This document shows, piece by piece, positions 9,271-23,835 of a stretch of DNA of 64,000 bases (position 1 is the stretch's first letter; every line of letters starts with the position of its first letter). Source of the stretch: Lathyrus oleraceus (taxonomy: Eukaryota > Streptophyta > Magnoliopsida > Fabales > Fabaceae); contig NC_066583.1 of the NCBI RefSeq assembly GCF_024323335.1, positions 273,986,916 to 274,050,915 of the forward strand, read 5' to 3'. A program made the translations under genes and the position numbers. The notes beneath the pieces are model-generated. The model ran no database searches, was not told where the DNA came from, and was given only the letters and a program-made list of their open reading frames with translations.

Positions 9271-12200
9271 GTCATGCAATCCACAATCCCTAAGTCGAGG
9301 TCTCTAATCATGCATCTAACTCACACAGGAAGCAAGTCAGTTCAAACAGCAAATAAACACTAATCACAAATGATCAAGCATCACACACTATATACAAACA
9401 AGAGGCTCAGACAAACGGTTGGGCTTTAGTCAAGAGGGGTCATATCAACCTCGACAAACAAGCCAAAACAGTAGGGGTATGCTGAAGCTCTTAACCACTA
9501 ACATTGAGAGTTAGGGTGAAGCAGATCAAATATGGTAATGAGGATTAGACCTAATGCTCTTAACCCTGGCCTGGGTGAGCTCAAATCAAAGAAAGCGCGG
9601 GGATCCAGAAAGAGGGACCCTATTCCACTTGACTGACTCTACACAGAGATCTTGGGTACATGTCCTAGAGCATCAGCACGTAGTGCGAGCATAAAGAACG
9701 ACTCACTGAATAACAGGGGACTGGCTACTAGTCCCTGCTATCTGTCAATTTCCTCTTCACTTAGGAGGACTTATCAATTAACATGCCTCACTTGGAGGTC
9801 TTTGGCACAAATGTAAACAATCACAATCAGAGCCTCATAAGGAGGACTTCAGCGAAATGCCTGCCAAAAAGGCGACAGGACTTCCAGACTACATGGAGTA
9901 AGAAGGCTAAACTACCTCAGTGGTGTATCAACCACAATCCAAAGCAAAGCTCAAGCAAGAGCTAGCAAGCGACTAATGTACCTGTACAAAAGCTAACCAG
10001 TTAGTATCTCATTCAGAAAACCAACAGACAACAACAGTGGAACTTTCCAATATTTATAACTCAATGCAAGTCATTAGTGCAAGCACTCAAATGAGTTCAT
10101 CACATCAATGGACCTACAACACAAAAAGAGTTAGTGATCAAAGCAAATGGCATCTCAAATAATGAGACCAAACCAACCATTAGGGCCAAATGCTCAAACC
10201 TGAAACACAAAGCACAATTAGTATGCATACAAACTGCTAGTACAAAGACTAGGTTCAAAGACAAGTCAAATGAACAAAACAGAAGTCAATATTTCACATG
10301 AAGCACATTCAATCAAACAAGAAAGAGTCCTCAAAAGGACCATAACCAATTCATAAGGCAAAGGCCTCAAATGATCAATGGAAAGCCAAGGCAAGCAAAG
10401 GTGCACAAAGTGGACAATCAAATTAGAAAATCCAAATCAAAATAGAAACACATCCAATGATCATGAATTTTTTTATGAGAATTCAACATGTTATGAACAT
10501 ACATCATGCAAAAAATCAGATCCAGAAGAGCTCAAATGATATGTAAATGAAAATGCACAAATGCAACATCAAATATGTGACACAAATTGTCACACCATAT
10601 GTTCATGTGTCCAAAACCGTGATGGCAAATGATAAAAATGCCAAACCAAAGCCAAAAATTCACATCACATGTTAGGATTAAGCATGCAAAATTTCACATC
10701 AATTGGATTATACATGAGCATTTCACAAGCAAATGAATGTAGCATATTAATTTGGCACATGGTTTAAACAACAATTCACAATTAAAAAAACCAGAATCAA
10801 ACAATTCATGAAATTAATGCTAAAAAATACTAGACATTAAAACAAACTTATGAAAAAAAATTGGAATCAAATTGGATTAATCTACTATTTTTTATGATTT
10901 TTTGAAGTTGAAGAAATAAAATGGAATAAAATGGCAATGGAGGGAAAACAAAGTTCAAATAATATTCATCATATGCACACCAGCAAGTATTGAACCCATG
11001 CATTGAAGGTTAATGAGGATATTCAAACCATTAAATTTAGAAAAACATGCGCCAGGTATCGAACCCAAGCGCTGAAGGTCAATGAGCGTTGCAATTAAAA
11101 TTCAGAAAGAAACTCGCCAAGAATCGAACCCGCGCCAGGAGGATCCATAATGAGAATATTCAAAATGAAATTCAAAGAAATGCATGGCGAAGGAATCAAA
11201 CCCATGCAACGGAGGTTCAAGGCACGCATGAAGTGCTGCGTTTCACTAAACGCGTGGAAGCCACATCATCAGTCTTAGTACACACAAGCCTAGTCAAACG
11301 CTTCCTGACCAACGGAAATGCCACGCGAGCGCACAGTCAGCGCTGATGCAGCGAAACCCTAGGGGATTTACAGACGGCGGTGCATGGTTGTTTCAACCGT
11401 CTTCTCCGACGGTATAGGCGGAGCTCCATGAACAAAATTTCCAGAATTCAATGAAATGCATATGGTTCGAACCGTCTTACAAAGAGGATCACAGATATCA
11501 TAATCATCTAGCCTAATTCTCCATGAATTTTACAAATCGAAGAAAAACATTTCTAACATCAAAACTTGAATTCAACATAACTAACTCAATATCCAGCCAA
11601 ATCAAGATCTAAAGCTATCAGAATTCTCAGCATAACACGATCTACATGTTTATGGCAATAAAAAGGCAAAAAGAGATGATCGAATTTCACTTACTTGGAA
11701 CTTGCAGTGATCGAATTCGTGTCCTCAAGCTTCTATACTTTCCAGATCTTCTCCTATAACCTCCACTTGAAGCTTGATGCAAGAAAAAGCAGCTGAAACC
11801 ACCTCAATTCACTCCAATTTCAGAAATCCATCTTCATGTGTATGCACTTGTGGAGCTCGAATTCTTGATCAATTCTTCAATCCAATGGTTGAATCTTGCT
11901 CCAAATTCCACCAGCAGTAAGAATATGCAAAGAGAATCAAGGTTTGTGTGAAGAAAATTTGATTTCAAAGAGAGAGAATTTTTGGAGGGAATGGAAAATT
12001 TTCAGATCTAGAATTGTTCTTATGGCAAATTCTGTTATGATTAGGCTTATATATGATTCACTAATGATGCTGTAATCAAAATTAGGCAATGGTTAATTAG
12101 GATTAGTGAGTTATGAAGTGAATTGCAAAAAATGAAAAATGAGCTTGCATGGCTAATCCACACGTGAACAGTACATGCAATGGATATGATCTCACTTAAA

Positions 12201-14383
12201 ACCAACTAATAAACATCATGGAAGTGGTATTTTGTTTGTTTGATCAACCAAATTCAAATTATGGATTTTCCCTCCAAAAAGCACATGTATGAACACATGA
12301 TCATATGAACTTCTTTCATGCAAGGCAATGGTTGATTTGGAAAGTATTGGTCAAGACAAGCATTTTGTAAAAAGAGTGGACCAATTTGGAGTTTTGGATC
12401 AAAAGTTATGTCATGTTGAACTTCCATGTACACTTTGTGATCATTTGGCCATAACTTCCCAACCAATCATCAGATGATCATGAAATAGGACTTTTTGAAA
12501 AGGGGAAAGAAAGATCTTCAACTTTCATGTTCACCAAAAAATCCATTTGAAGCTTATTTGATGTTGAAAAGTCAAGTTGAATATGGACCAGAAACTTGCC
12601 ATTTTTGGAAACTTTCAATTACAGGTCACTTTCCATTTTTGGAAACTTTTGCCATGACTTCAAATTCTTCAAGATAGATGTTTAAAATGACAAATGAACC
12701 TCTTTTGAACATGATTGAGGTGTTGAAACTCATTTCCCCACCTCACAGCCCTCAGTTGACTGCACAGTTGACTTTTTGGTCCTTAGATGACCTTGACATG
12801 CCCTGATCAGCTTGAGCCTCTACCACTTGGGGAAAATGCTCCAAAATGAAACCCTAGCTCATGCAAGCTCAATATAACAATAATGTGATCCTCATCATCA
12901 GCAAATACCTTATCTCCTTGAGAAACCCTGGCTGGAAGAATGTCATTGATTAGGGTTGACCAGAGGTCAAAACCCTAATCCAAAGGAACTTGAGGATGCA
13001 CTCTAAAACCCTTGAAGATGATATAACCATGATGATGGTGATATACCCTTGCAAACACGATAATGCTCAAGACTCTTGAAGGATCAGGAAACCCTAATTG
13101 AAGCACAAACCCTCAGATGGTTGACCACCAATTCATAGCAACCCTCAGGCTTGAATCATGCACCTTCTCCATCTTCTGAAAAGACTTTGGAGGATGACTC
13201 TCTTATTTTCAGATGATATGCAAAATGCAATGCCTAATGTCCTAAAACTTGAAATGCAATATGTCAAACTAGTCCCAAGAAGAGGAGGGCAAATTTTGAG
13301 GTGTTACACATGTGAAGCAAAACCGAAATGTCAAAAAGCACCAAATTGCCATATTAAGGTACTAGCCAAAAGAACCTCAACAGGTGGAGGGACCACTATT
13401 GTCTCCCCAAAAGTTTCAGGCACGTAGAACAAAGTGGAGGGAAGAAAATACTAGAGCAAGGAGAAACCACCTTAGCCAGCAAGTTTAACTTTTTGTCACT
13501 TTTCAGGCTCATACCATTTCAGAGTTTCCAACCACAAAACTTCAACCTAATCACTCCCTTAGCTTCCCTAAAATAGGGGATGCTTCTCCCTTCAAAAGAA
13601 AGATCGATAGCCATCAAAATCCTATTGAAAACTCACCACACTTCCTTCAAAAATAGAGCAATCAGTTTCAACCTTTGAAGCATTTTCAACACCATAAAAA
13701 CACTCCAACACCTTCATTGAACTTTACTGAAGCTAACTAGGTCCCTAGAAGTGACTGAGAAACCTTCACTTGAGCTCCCCATATCCATCAGAACCACCAT
13801 CAGGAACTGATTCCGACAAGGTAGTTAACACCATTATTTCATTCTCAACGAGTTACCACTTTACTCCTCATGATTCACTGAAGCTAAGCCCTATGTTTTA
13901 AGCTCCAATTAATGCACCAACACAATTTAATTTTCATTTTAGGTTTAAGATGTCGTTTGAATTTGTCTAAAATATTCCATACTCAGACCCAACCAATGGA
14001 TCATGAATATGGACGAGGTAACGATGACCCAAGAGCAAGTGGAATCCATGTTTAATTTTACTTGAAACCTCGAGTTGCAGAGTTTGGATTTTTGTGTTCC
14101 AAGGTTGAAGACGATAATGGAATTTGTTGCTTCCCGTGCCTGTTTCTCACTTTAAAGTAAAAAAAAATGCTTGGCGTGTTTTCATTGGTTGATGGAGATG
14201 ATGTGTCCTCTGTATGTATGTCTTGGTAAACACACATGTTTTATGTTCCCCATGATCTAGGCCTTCCATCATGCATACTAGTTTTAAATAGCCAGATCCT
14301 ATGGCTATGGTTGGTCCATTTTGTTATTTTTAATTGGAGTATTTTATTTATTTTCATGAGCGTGCTATTTTACAACCAAACAC

Positions 14384-14452
14384 GCTTGGCCCAGTGGAAA
14401 GGGGTTGTGCCTATGATATCAAGGTGGTGGGTTCAACCCCTTGCACCCCCCT
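14384..14452 (+). other. tRNA-like segment with A-box and B-box motifs in the C LTR
   Basis: TTGGCCCAGTGG (14386-14397) fits a Pol III A box. GGGTTCAACCCC (14429-14440) fits a B box or T arm 43 bases downstream, and a T-run follows. It does not fold as a complete tRNA. It could be a tRNA relic or a SINE head inside the LTR. Similar T-arm-like motifs occur in the A and Y LTRs. Confidence 0.35.
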
Positions 14453-15113
14453 TTTTCTTCTTTTATTTACTTATGTTTTCTTTCTTATTTTAGTTTATTC
14501 TTTTTCTTGATTATTTCTTTTAACCGAATATCCTTGTAAATACATTCCATCAATATCTTTTATTTTATTACTATCAATTAATTATTTTTACCACTTTAAT
14601 TGGATCCTTTTCCCTTGTGTTTGATTATGGTTGATGAGATTCTATTGGTCATTGGTAATTGGACCTAGGGTTGATTTAATCTTTAACACTTCAAACATGT
14701 TGATGAATGATCAATGGATCATTCTTGACACTTTGAGGTGTTGATAGATTTTCCCTAGTTTGGTCATGTTTGAACCTTTTGATGCATAGATGATACATTC
14801 ACTTGTTTGAGTCTTTCTTTTGATTCTATTTGGTTGTGTTGTGTCCATTGATCATTAACCACTAACGCTTGGATTTGGATGTCTAACTTGTACATTATTT
14901 AACTTTTAAACCTGTAATTATTTGGGTGATACAACCTTTAACTTTTCAAATCATTGATAGATGGACTTGAAGTTGTATAACCTTCTTTGATTCAAATCTA
15001 TTGATAGATGATCATGGATCATCTTCAATACTTTGCACCAATAATAGGTTATCCCTCGATGCGCCATATTTTGAGTCCTTTGACTTATAGATAGATAATC
15101 CCTAGGTAGTTAC

Positions 15114-16410
15114 TGAAGGAGAATTGCCATCCAAGGCACAGCGGAATTTAAAAATTTCTCCATTTAGTTATCCTTACGAATGGGCATGATCAGTGATAGA
15201 ATCGTTACCTCTTGTGGCGATCACGAACGTTGAACGATGACAACGTCTCTACTCAGTCCACACGAACGGATTCCTTCAATCTCAGTGCTAGTTGGTACGA
15301 ATGAAGGCTTTGAGTGAGAGAAAGAGAGATACGAAATTCCAACTCTTCAGTTGTGTTGTATTCCCATATAATGCTTCTGCACAAGAGCTCTATTTATAGA
15401 ACCACTTGTGTAGGCTGCAAGCTAAAAAGCCCACTCAAGTGTATATTGCCCATATCTTACAATATGCCAAAATCACTTAAGCTCATGGTACCTTACCATA
15501 TTTCGTATTCTACTTAAGGGCACCATATATTATGGTATTCCTCAATTATTCTATCTCTCATCAATCCGTCCTTTGTGTGTGACCCTATAGGTTTTCGCGG
15601 CGTTGGCAATTACATTAAATCACGTATTTAACATAATACACAGTGAGCGGTATCTAGCAACACATCACTGCTACCCAAGACACGAAAATGTCATGTGATC
15701 TGACAAAACCTCTTGTGATAATGATTATGTGTATAATTACCCTTTTGCACTTATATCTATATTGAACACAAGGTATAGACCGTGTCATCCTTGTCCAGTT
15801 CAATATTGGGCCCATAGACATTTATCCTGTTACGCAGGATGGGCAAATTCCATCTAGGTCACTCATGTCCCTCAGCATGCTTTGTGGAGTACCCATCAAT
15901 TGTCTTTATGGTTATCCAGTTACGGATAACGTTAGATCAGCAACAAAGCACTCGACTCTACATCTAGGGTCCATAGTGATTTCAGGTCGAAGAGTGGCAT
16001 TCACCATTATCACCATGAGAATAACTTATGACACTTTGCATAACTTTCTATATAGTATTCTCATAGCGGGTCAATCCGGTATAAATATTACTCTTAATAT
16101 TCATACCTATGTTTAAGACTTGATAACTCTTTATCCATGATTCATGAGATGTGATCATCAATCTACAAACATAATAGTCTTAATGCTTTAATGTTATCCC
16201 ACTTCACAATAAAGCTCGACTACGGATACTTTAAGAATAGTGTCCTTATGTTTAATGTGGTCTCATGATCAAGTCACACTTGATGCATTAAATGGACTAG
16301 CTATTCTAGGGACTTTATTAAACAACCGTAATAAAGAAAAAGCCTTTTATTATTAATAAATAATTCGATACAAGTACCAAAAGTATTGGTCTCTAGGGCT
16401 TACACCAACA
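15114..16410 (-). mobile_element. Solo LTR-like insertion, 1297 bp (probably Ty1/copia)
   Basis: On the minus strand it starts TGTTGGTGTAAGCCC at 16410 and ends CAATTCTCCTTCA at 15114, so both ends fit TG...CA. The flanks are GTTAC on the left and ATTAC on the right, a target duplication with one mismatch. No coding sequence or PBS is inside. A CTATTTATAGA at about 15388 may be its promoter. Lineage assignment to copia rests on length and the TGTTGG start only. Confidence 0.65.
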
Positions 16411-16562
16411 ATTACCTTGTGCAATTTGATTACTAACCACTAACTTTCATCACTAACCATTGATCTTGTTGACCTAATTCACCTTATTGTCATTTATCTT
16501 TCTTATCAATTTACTTTATTGTCATTTATCATCAAGCACCCATCCTCATACTTATCATCATC

Positions 16563-16718
<156 letters not shown>

Positions 16719-17450
16719 TGCACCTTTACTTCATTGTCATTGCATAATAAAAAAGAACAAAAACATGATAAAATGAAAAGACAAAAAAAGTATTCACATG
16801 TGACTCATTCTTGGACTTAGAGGAATCATTAGGACCCTTACACTTGGAGCTTTCCCTAATCCTTGACTCATTGATTTAATTTGGATTTTCATCTATAACT
16901 TGCAATCTTTTATTGTAAGAATGACATTCATGGCACTACCCTAGGGAGAGATGCTCTTAAGCCTATTATCCATTTGTTAGCATAAGTCACTTTTCACATA
17001 CAAGGCTTTCTCTTGGGCTACCTTACAATAAGACCCTTTATTTCTCGCGTTATTTCCTTGTAAATATTCATGTATATCACAATTTCAAAATCAATAAACA
17101 ATAAACACCTTGATCCAACGTCAAGTGGAATTTTCTTAATCAAACTCAAAAACACTATAAAAAACACCATTAGAATTGTGCGTCACGAGCCTTAAGTGAT
17201 GGGGAATGAGGAAGAATGGAGTTTTCCTACCCTTACTCTGAATATTTTGGACATAAGACGACTGACTTGTTTGTTTGGAATATTCACCTCCGCCCATAGT
17301 CTTTTGTGCAATTCTAATATAAAAAACATCTCTTTTCAAAAACCATAAAAACAACATCAACTCATAAAATCTTATTTTTGAGCCTTAGGGCATCACTCCG
17401 AAAACCCTTTTTCAAGGTAAAATCAACCAGCACACAAAATGTTTCTACTC

Positions 17451-17500
17451 CGAACTACAGAGCTCTAATTATTCATTCTCCGATGAATGATACGTAGGCA
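17451..17500 (+). promoter_or_regulatory. Foldable U5 element of the C LTR
   Basis: CTAC (17455-17458) pairs with GTAG (17494-17497) around a perfect ATTCAT/ATGAAT hairpin (17471-17476 with 17483-17488). It is followed by the shared TACGTAGGCACAAG. It lies 312 bases before the LTR end, close to the 353-356 bases seen in X and Y. Confidence 0.5.
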
Positions 17501-17812
17501 CAAGCACAATAATAAAAAACCAAATCTCATTCTTTCCCTCTTTTCCCAATAATAAGATAAACTTAAAGAAAAATACCCACACACATAGACAACTTAAATG
17601 GTTTCCATGGACGTTTGGGGCGCAAATACCTTCCCCTTGCATAATCGACTTCTGAATCCATATTTTGTTGCGAGACCAGTCCTTATCCCTTATTCTTTTT
17701 ATTCTTTTAGAAGAGTTTTATCGACTATTTCCCCTTTACTCATATAGGAATAAATAAATCCGAGGCAACTCTGTGTCAGTCATTGTCAATTTTTTTTTTT
17801 GCAGTAGCGACA

Positions 17813-19811
17813 CCTCTTCAGATTTGGGATATGCCTTTGTTGTTTGATCCTTGTGATTTGATTTGTTGTCTTCAGCCTCAACACTGTCAATGACCATAAT
17901 ATCCACTAGCTCGACAAAGAGAGCCCCAATTTTTGTTACAGTTTCCTCCCAGAGCGTGGTTTCTGCTTGTCAACAAACTTGAGTCGGCCATCCTTGAGAG
18001 CATTTTGCACAAGGTCCCAGAAAAGTACACATTGAGAAGCATTATGACCCAAAAAATTATGGACTTTACAAAAACCTTTTCTATTTTTCTGTTCTAATGG
18101 TGGGACTTTAGTCCCTTTAGGAACAACGATTTGTCCATCAGCAACCAATAGGTCAAATATTTCGTCACACTTAGTCACGTCGAAGGTATATGTTCTAGAA
18201 ACAAATTTTTCATTTTTAGGCTCTACGGGATTCTTCCCGTTTGAGGGTTTTAGCAGCTTGCATGTATAGGGAGGACCAAGCTTTAGTTCGGCCACATTGA
18301 CCTCATTCTCCTCACGTACTCATACTCTGAGTCAGATGAGTGTTATATGTTGTCGACTTTGACATAAGCTACCTTCGTTTTACTGAACTTAGAAGTTCTA
18401 GCTTTTTCATCCTTTAACCGTTTGACTTGTCGAACTCTATCGGCTAACTGGGTCGTGTCTCTCAAATTTTATATGTCTAACTTCTTCCTAATGGAGTAGT
18501 CAAGACCCCCTGCTGCCAGTTCAACTAACTCATGTTCGGATACTTGTGTAAAACATCTCGTTTTCAAGGTTCTAAACCTATTGAGGTAATCTTTAATGCT
18601 TTCAGCCACCTTTCTCTTCACACTAGCTAATTCCTTGAGGCTAATCATACATTGCCCCATGTAGAATTACTCGTGAAATGCCCTTTATAGTTGGGCCTAC
18701 GTAAAAATGGAATTTGGAGGAGGGGTAATGAACCATGTAAAAGCGTTATTTGTCAATGAGTATGAAAATACTTGATTTTTAGGTTATCGTTGTTTGGTAA
18801 ATCACCAACCTTGATCTGGTACTGGGTGAAGTATTAGACGGTGGACTCACTAGTGTCGCCAGCGAAGTTGGTGACTTTTGGGACTTTCTAGCCCTAGGCA
18901 ATTTAGTTTGCCTTTCGTACTCAGACAATGGGGATATATGGTTTGTCCTGTGGAGGTTTACCTTGAGGTCGTTCTAGACCAAAACACGTTCGACGATGTT
19001 GGTGATATTATCATGTACCCCTATGTTATCCTGTCGGGCTTGTCTCAGGACTTGGTTGGTATCTTGGTTGCGCTGCACTAGGACCATGTCGAGGCCTTCT
19101 GGCCTTTAATTGTTTTCGAAAACCCTATTTTCTAGGGGGCTAGCCCCTTGGATAATGTTAGGCATTGGAGTTGGTGGCGCCCCCAAAAAATAGCAATCCT
19201 ACCCATTTGGTTGGTTAACTATTGATAACTCTTAGTCGTATTTTCTATAAGTGGGGTAAATACGTTGCATATTTGTTGTGTAATTATGTGAATCATATCA
19301 TGGTTGCTTTCATTCATTAACTGTCTCAGGACTTGGAGAGAGTTATTGGTTAAAGAAAAAGCACCCTGTGGAGGGAAATACCCCATACCTCCTGGTGGTT
19401 GTCCTAGTTGGCCAAAGTTGCTCATGGTGGACACTGAAGCCAAAAATGGATTAAAGGGCGATGATGTTGCCATTGCGTTCTCTGAATATATTGACGTACT
19501 AGAATGTAGGCTTACCATCATTACAGTTGGCATGCCATACAATTGTTCCTTTTGAGGCAACGATAAACCTAAATAAGGAGGCCTTTGGTCTCTAGATTCC
19601 ATAATTTCCTAGAAAAGGTTGGTGCAGTTGACGTTTGTGGTGATAAAATTTCCACATCTGGCGATATAGAATATGCCACTTCTTGGCTTATGACAATGGG
19701 CATCTCCTCGACTAAGGTTGGAGCCACAGAATTGCCGACACTAGTAATCGTCAGTTATCCTCCTGGGTTTGGAGTATTACTTTGGGAAATGGTTAGGTTT
19801 TTTCGAGACAT
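17813..19811 (-). pseudogene. Element D gag (Ty3/gypsy, Tat-like), degenerate
   Basis: This is minus-strand Gag remnants in at least two frames. The N-terminal part lies at about 19811-19219 (GQLGQPPGGMGYFPPQGAFS). A Gag core fragment lies at 18660-18469 (VAESIKDYLNRFRTLKTRCF). A C-terminal part lies at 18295-17936, with EIFDLLVADGQIVVPKGTKV and the variant knuckle segment CKVHNFLGHNASQCVLF. Frameshifts separate the pieces. The knuckle style (C...H...GH...C) and the PBS differ from the Ogre elements, so D is another Ty3/gypsy family, perhaps a non-Ogre Tat. Coding ends at 17813 where the C LTR is inserted. Confidence 0.75.
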
Positions 19812-19925
19812 ATCGAAAAGACACTTACCACTCCTCAAGTGCATACAACACAGAAGACCACAAAAATGGAACACTAAAACAAAGCGTAAGACACTACTTT
19901 TCTACAAAAATATTCGCACAAAAGG

Positions 19926-19943
19926 GTCCCACTGGGCGTGCCA
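19926..19943 (-). promoter_or_regulatory. Putative primer binding site of element D
   Basis: The minus strand reads TGGCACGCCCAGTGGGAC, starting with TGG and lying about 115 bases upstream of the gag start. It differs from the Ogre PBS. Which tRNA it matches was not worked out. Confidence 0.5.
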
Positions 19944-19949
19944 ATTTAT

Positions 19950-20866
19950 TTACCGGTATTTTTCTAAACAATCACGAGTTTGAAACTCTATGAGACTAAC
20001 ATGAAAAATCTCTAAAGAAATTTGTGCAAATAATTTGTGTGAACACACATGCGTGTGAATTGAATGCAACGTAGCAAAAAACTTTAAATGAAGTCAAGTT
20101 ATGATAAATGATAGGGTAAACTGCAATAAATAATCTTAAACAAAGCAAAATAAAAAGTACATGTTTCGTTTAAGGAAACAAAAAAGACTAAGAAAAAGGG
20201 TGGACGCAGACGCATAAATGTTTCTCGCTCAACTGTTTCGCTCTTTGACTTGGGTATTCCAGCGGTATGAAGAGTATGTATGAAATTTTGCGACCCTTGA
20301 TCCCATGATCCCATGTATGAGTATGCTATTTATTCTATTTACAAAGTAACAGTCGACGACAGTTATGACCAGTAGGAGATTTGTTGCATTTGCTCCACGT
20401 TCAATCCTTCAAGTTCCCACTAACTACTTTCCACTTCTTCCACTTCTTCACGAACCATCGAAGATAACTGCTCCAACGTGTTGTCGACGCTGTCTATCAA
20501 GGACCCAAGACTTGCAAAATTACTAAGTCTTTTATACCATGTTGTTTAGTCGATTGGTCCTTTTTGATGGAATGAGGGCTTCTGTCGATTGTCCTTATCG
20601 AGATTCTGAACATGTATCTGTCGACTGTCCTTTTCGAGATTTTAGACATATTTTCCAGCGATCTGTGTCTTGGGGATTTATCCCTGAGAGTTCTCCAAAC
20701 CATGTCTCGATGTGTCGACAGCTCGGTCGATCCTTCGTCATTGGTATGTCGACGACTTACTATTAATGCTCCCTTAAAGACACTTCATTAATGTTTTTTC
20801 ACAGTAAACGTCTTTTCATTGACATTCTTTATTGACTTTCTAGTAACTGAAAATTTAAGTACAACA
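19950..20866 (-). mobile_element. Putative 5' LTR of element D
   Basis: Sequence between the putative PBS and the low-copy island. A possible LTR start, TGTTGTACTT, is at 20866 on the minus strand, which would give about 0.9 kb. The lower end is unclear because no good CA terminus stands next to the PBS. Two adjacent repeats of about 55 bases (TCTGTCGATTGTCC and TCTGTCGACTGTCC, 20579-20660) and several GTCGAC motifs lie inside. Confidence 0.4.
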
Positions 20867-22063
<1,197 letters not shown>

Positions 22064-23680
22064 TTTATAGGAATAATAATGTAATTTGGAACAAGTACAA
22101 AATACTCATTTAATATGAAATGGTGTATAAATAAGTCATTTATTTTTTTACCTGGTGGACAAAGCTCAAATAAATTAATCATTAGACACTCTGTGCTTAA
22201 TGTTTTGGCAATGGTTAATTGGTTAGTAAAATTTTCTTTTTTAAACAACAAAAGTAAAACAACCCCAATACTAGAGCAAAGATGCTAAAGAGAATCAAAC
22301 GTACCATTACCATCATATATGTATGGTACGACACCAACATCATTTATTCCATAAGGGAGATGACACTATAATTATGTTTGGATTTATGTTTCAATTAATT
22401 TAAAAAGTGTTTATGATTCATGACTTTTATACCTACATAACTGTATTCCAAAATAAACTACTTTACATTTAATTCACTAAAGTTACTCAAAAATTAATTC
22501 TTGTGATGCACTATATCATATACATCCTCCTTCATTTTAATTTCACACATTAAGGAAAAAAATAAATTAAAGAAAGAGTGATAGTTTTACTAATTTGGCC
22601 TTATTAAATATTAATATATCTCCATTACAATAATTTCAAAGTTGATTGTGAGTGGTGTAATCTTTTTTTATGATACATATTTTCTACAAATGTGACAATC
22701 ATTTAACCAAAGAAGTAGTATATAATACAAAAGTGTGTTACTTCATTGACATTCTAGAGAGTGTGGTTTAGTTGAATATCGAGTTTTCAAAAGAAAAAAT
22801 AATGAGATCTAGACCATAAGAAAGATATAAAGAAAAACAAGAATAATATAAAAGCAATAAAAAGTCAAGGAGTTAAACGAATTAGCCAAAGCATTCACAC
22901 CTAGTTAGTTTTTCTGGAAAAAAATACTAGTATGATTCTAACAAATTTCATAACTGCCTCTAGATAAGGTTAAGTATGAGAAAGAATAAATAATACATTA
23001 CAAAAATAATGTGACTTTGTGGGAGCCCATAGCCTCACACTAATACCCAAAATTCTTCAGAGTATATATTTGTGGCTAAAGTTTGTCTTAAAAAAATCTC
23101 CCACATATCACATTTCAATTAAAATTGGATTTGTGAGTCCAGATATCACATGGGGTTTTTCGTTATTTATGATTTCTTTTTGGCTACTAATACTTTTTTT
23201 CAATGACGGGATAGAATATATATAAAGTGTTCCAAAATAACTAGAGATAAATAAGATACAACAATGAAAAAATAAACAATATGAATAATCAAAAAGTTGA
23301 TACCATCCAAAAACATACATCAACTACTGCTACATAGACCATTAAGATTCACCATCAATAGATTAGATCTCATCGAAAGAAGAATATAAAATCCACCACC
23401 ACACTCTAAATTTAGACAAACACTTGATCCGTTTTAACTGCAAGTAGATGATAAGATTCTGGGACCAATCCGTCAAGATGTAGGGGTCCTCCCTAAATCT
23501 ACTCAAAACCATTTGAAAAAAAAATGCTTTTCTCTTCCATCTTTTTTGCTGTTTTTTTGTACATCATTTATTTTTTTCTATATCGATTAAACTACACCAT
23601 GACAAACCATAAGATAACCACTTCAATATAGTCCTACTCATGAAAGAAAGAAAAGACTGAAAAAATACCTTAGAATCCTG
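22064..23680. other. Low-copy AT-rich sequence, no gene seen
   Basis: No conserved domain, RNA gene or repeat boundary is visible on either strand. The small ORFs of 60-71 codons around 23019-23323 have no recognisable content. Confidence 0.5.
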
Positions 23681-23689
23681 ATATATAAA

Positions 23690-23835
23690 CTATCTACAAT
23701 CCCAACCACCTAAAAATTGTATATCACACGGAACAAAAAGATGAGAGATCGTCTCAACTGAAAACCCACAAAAACAAGAACAAGAGACTACAAGGTTCGA
23801 AAAACACCCTCTCTTTTTTAAGTTAACAATTTTTA
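23690..23835 (-). pseudogene. LINE reverse-transcriptase C-terminal scrap (zf-RVT-like)
   Basis: A minus-strand frame reads CSCFCGFSVETISHLFVPCD, with the C..C...E...HLF..C spacing of the zinc-finger region after plant LINE reverse transcriptases. A W/G-rich stretch follows. It is very short and flanked by frameshifts. A similar domain on the plus strand at 27149 supports LINE relics in this island. Assignment is by pattern only. Confidence 0.4.

Larger units (their letters stand above)
8080..13308 (-). mobile_element. 5' LTR of element A (Ogre/Tat-like), 5229 bp
   Basis: On the minus strand it begins TGTAACACCTCAAAATTTGC at 13308 and ends TCGTGTTGCGACA at 8080, followed by the PBS. The length fits Ogre LTRs. 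Large parts align by eye, in opposite orientation, with the Y LTR (44479-49574): 12254-12466 matches 45190-45410, and 9380-9800 matches 47640-48130. They are therefore related but diverged families. It carries minisatellites (8619-8762, 8813-9270), three foldable CTACG...CGTAG elements (8412-9183), the GGTGCTAATACCTTCCC box (8243-8260) and a PBS echo with one mismatch (8124-8133). Small ORFs in it are chance. Confidence 0.85.

Noticed and set aside
14384..14452. Functional tRNA gene
   Set aside because: A- and B-box motifs are present but no acceptor stem or anticodon arm can be folded; recorded as tRNA-like only.
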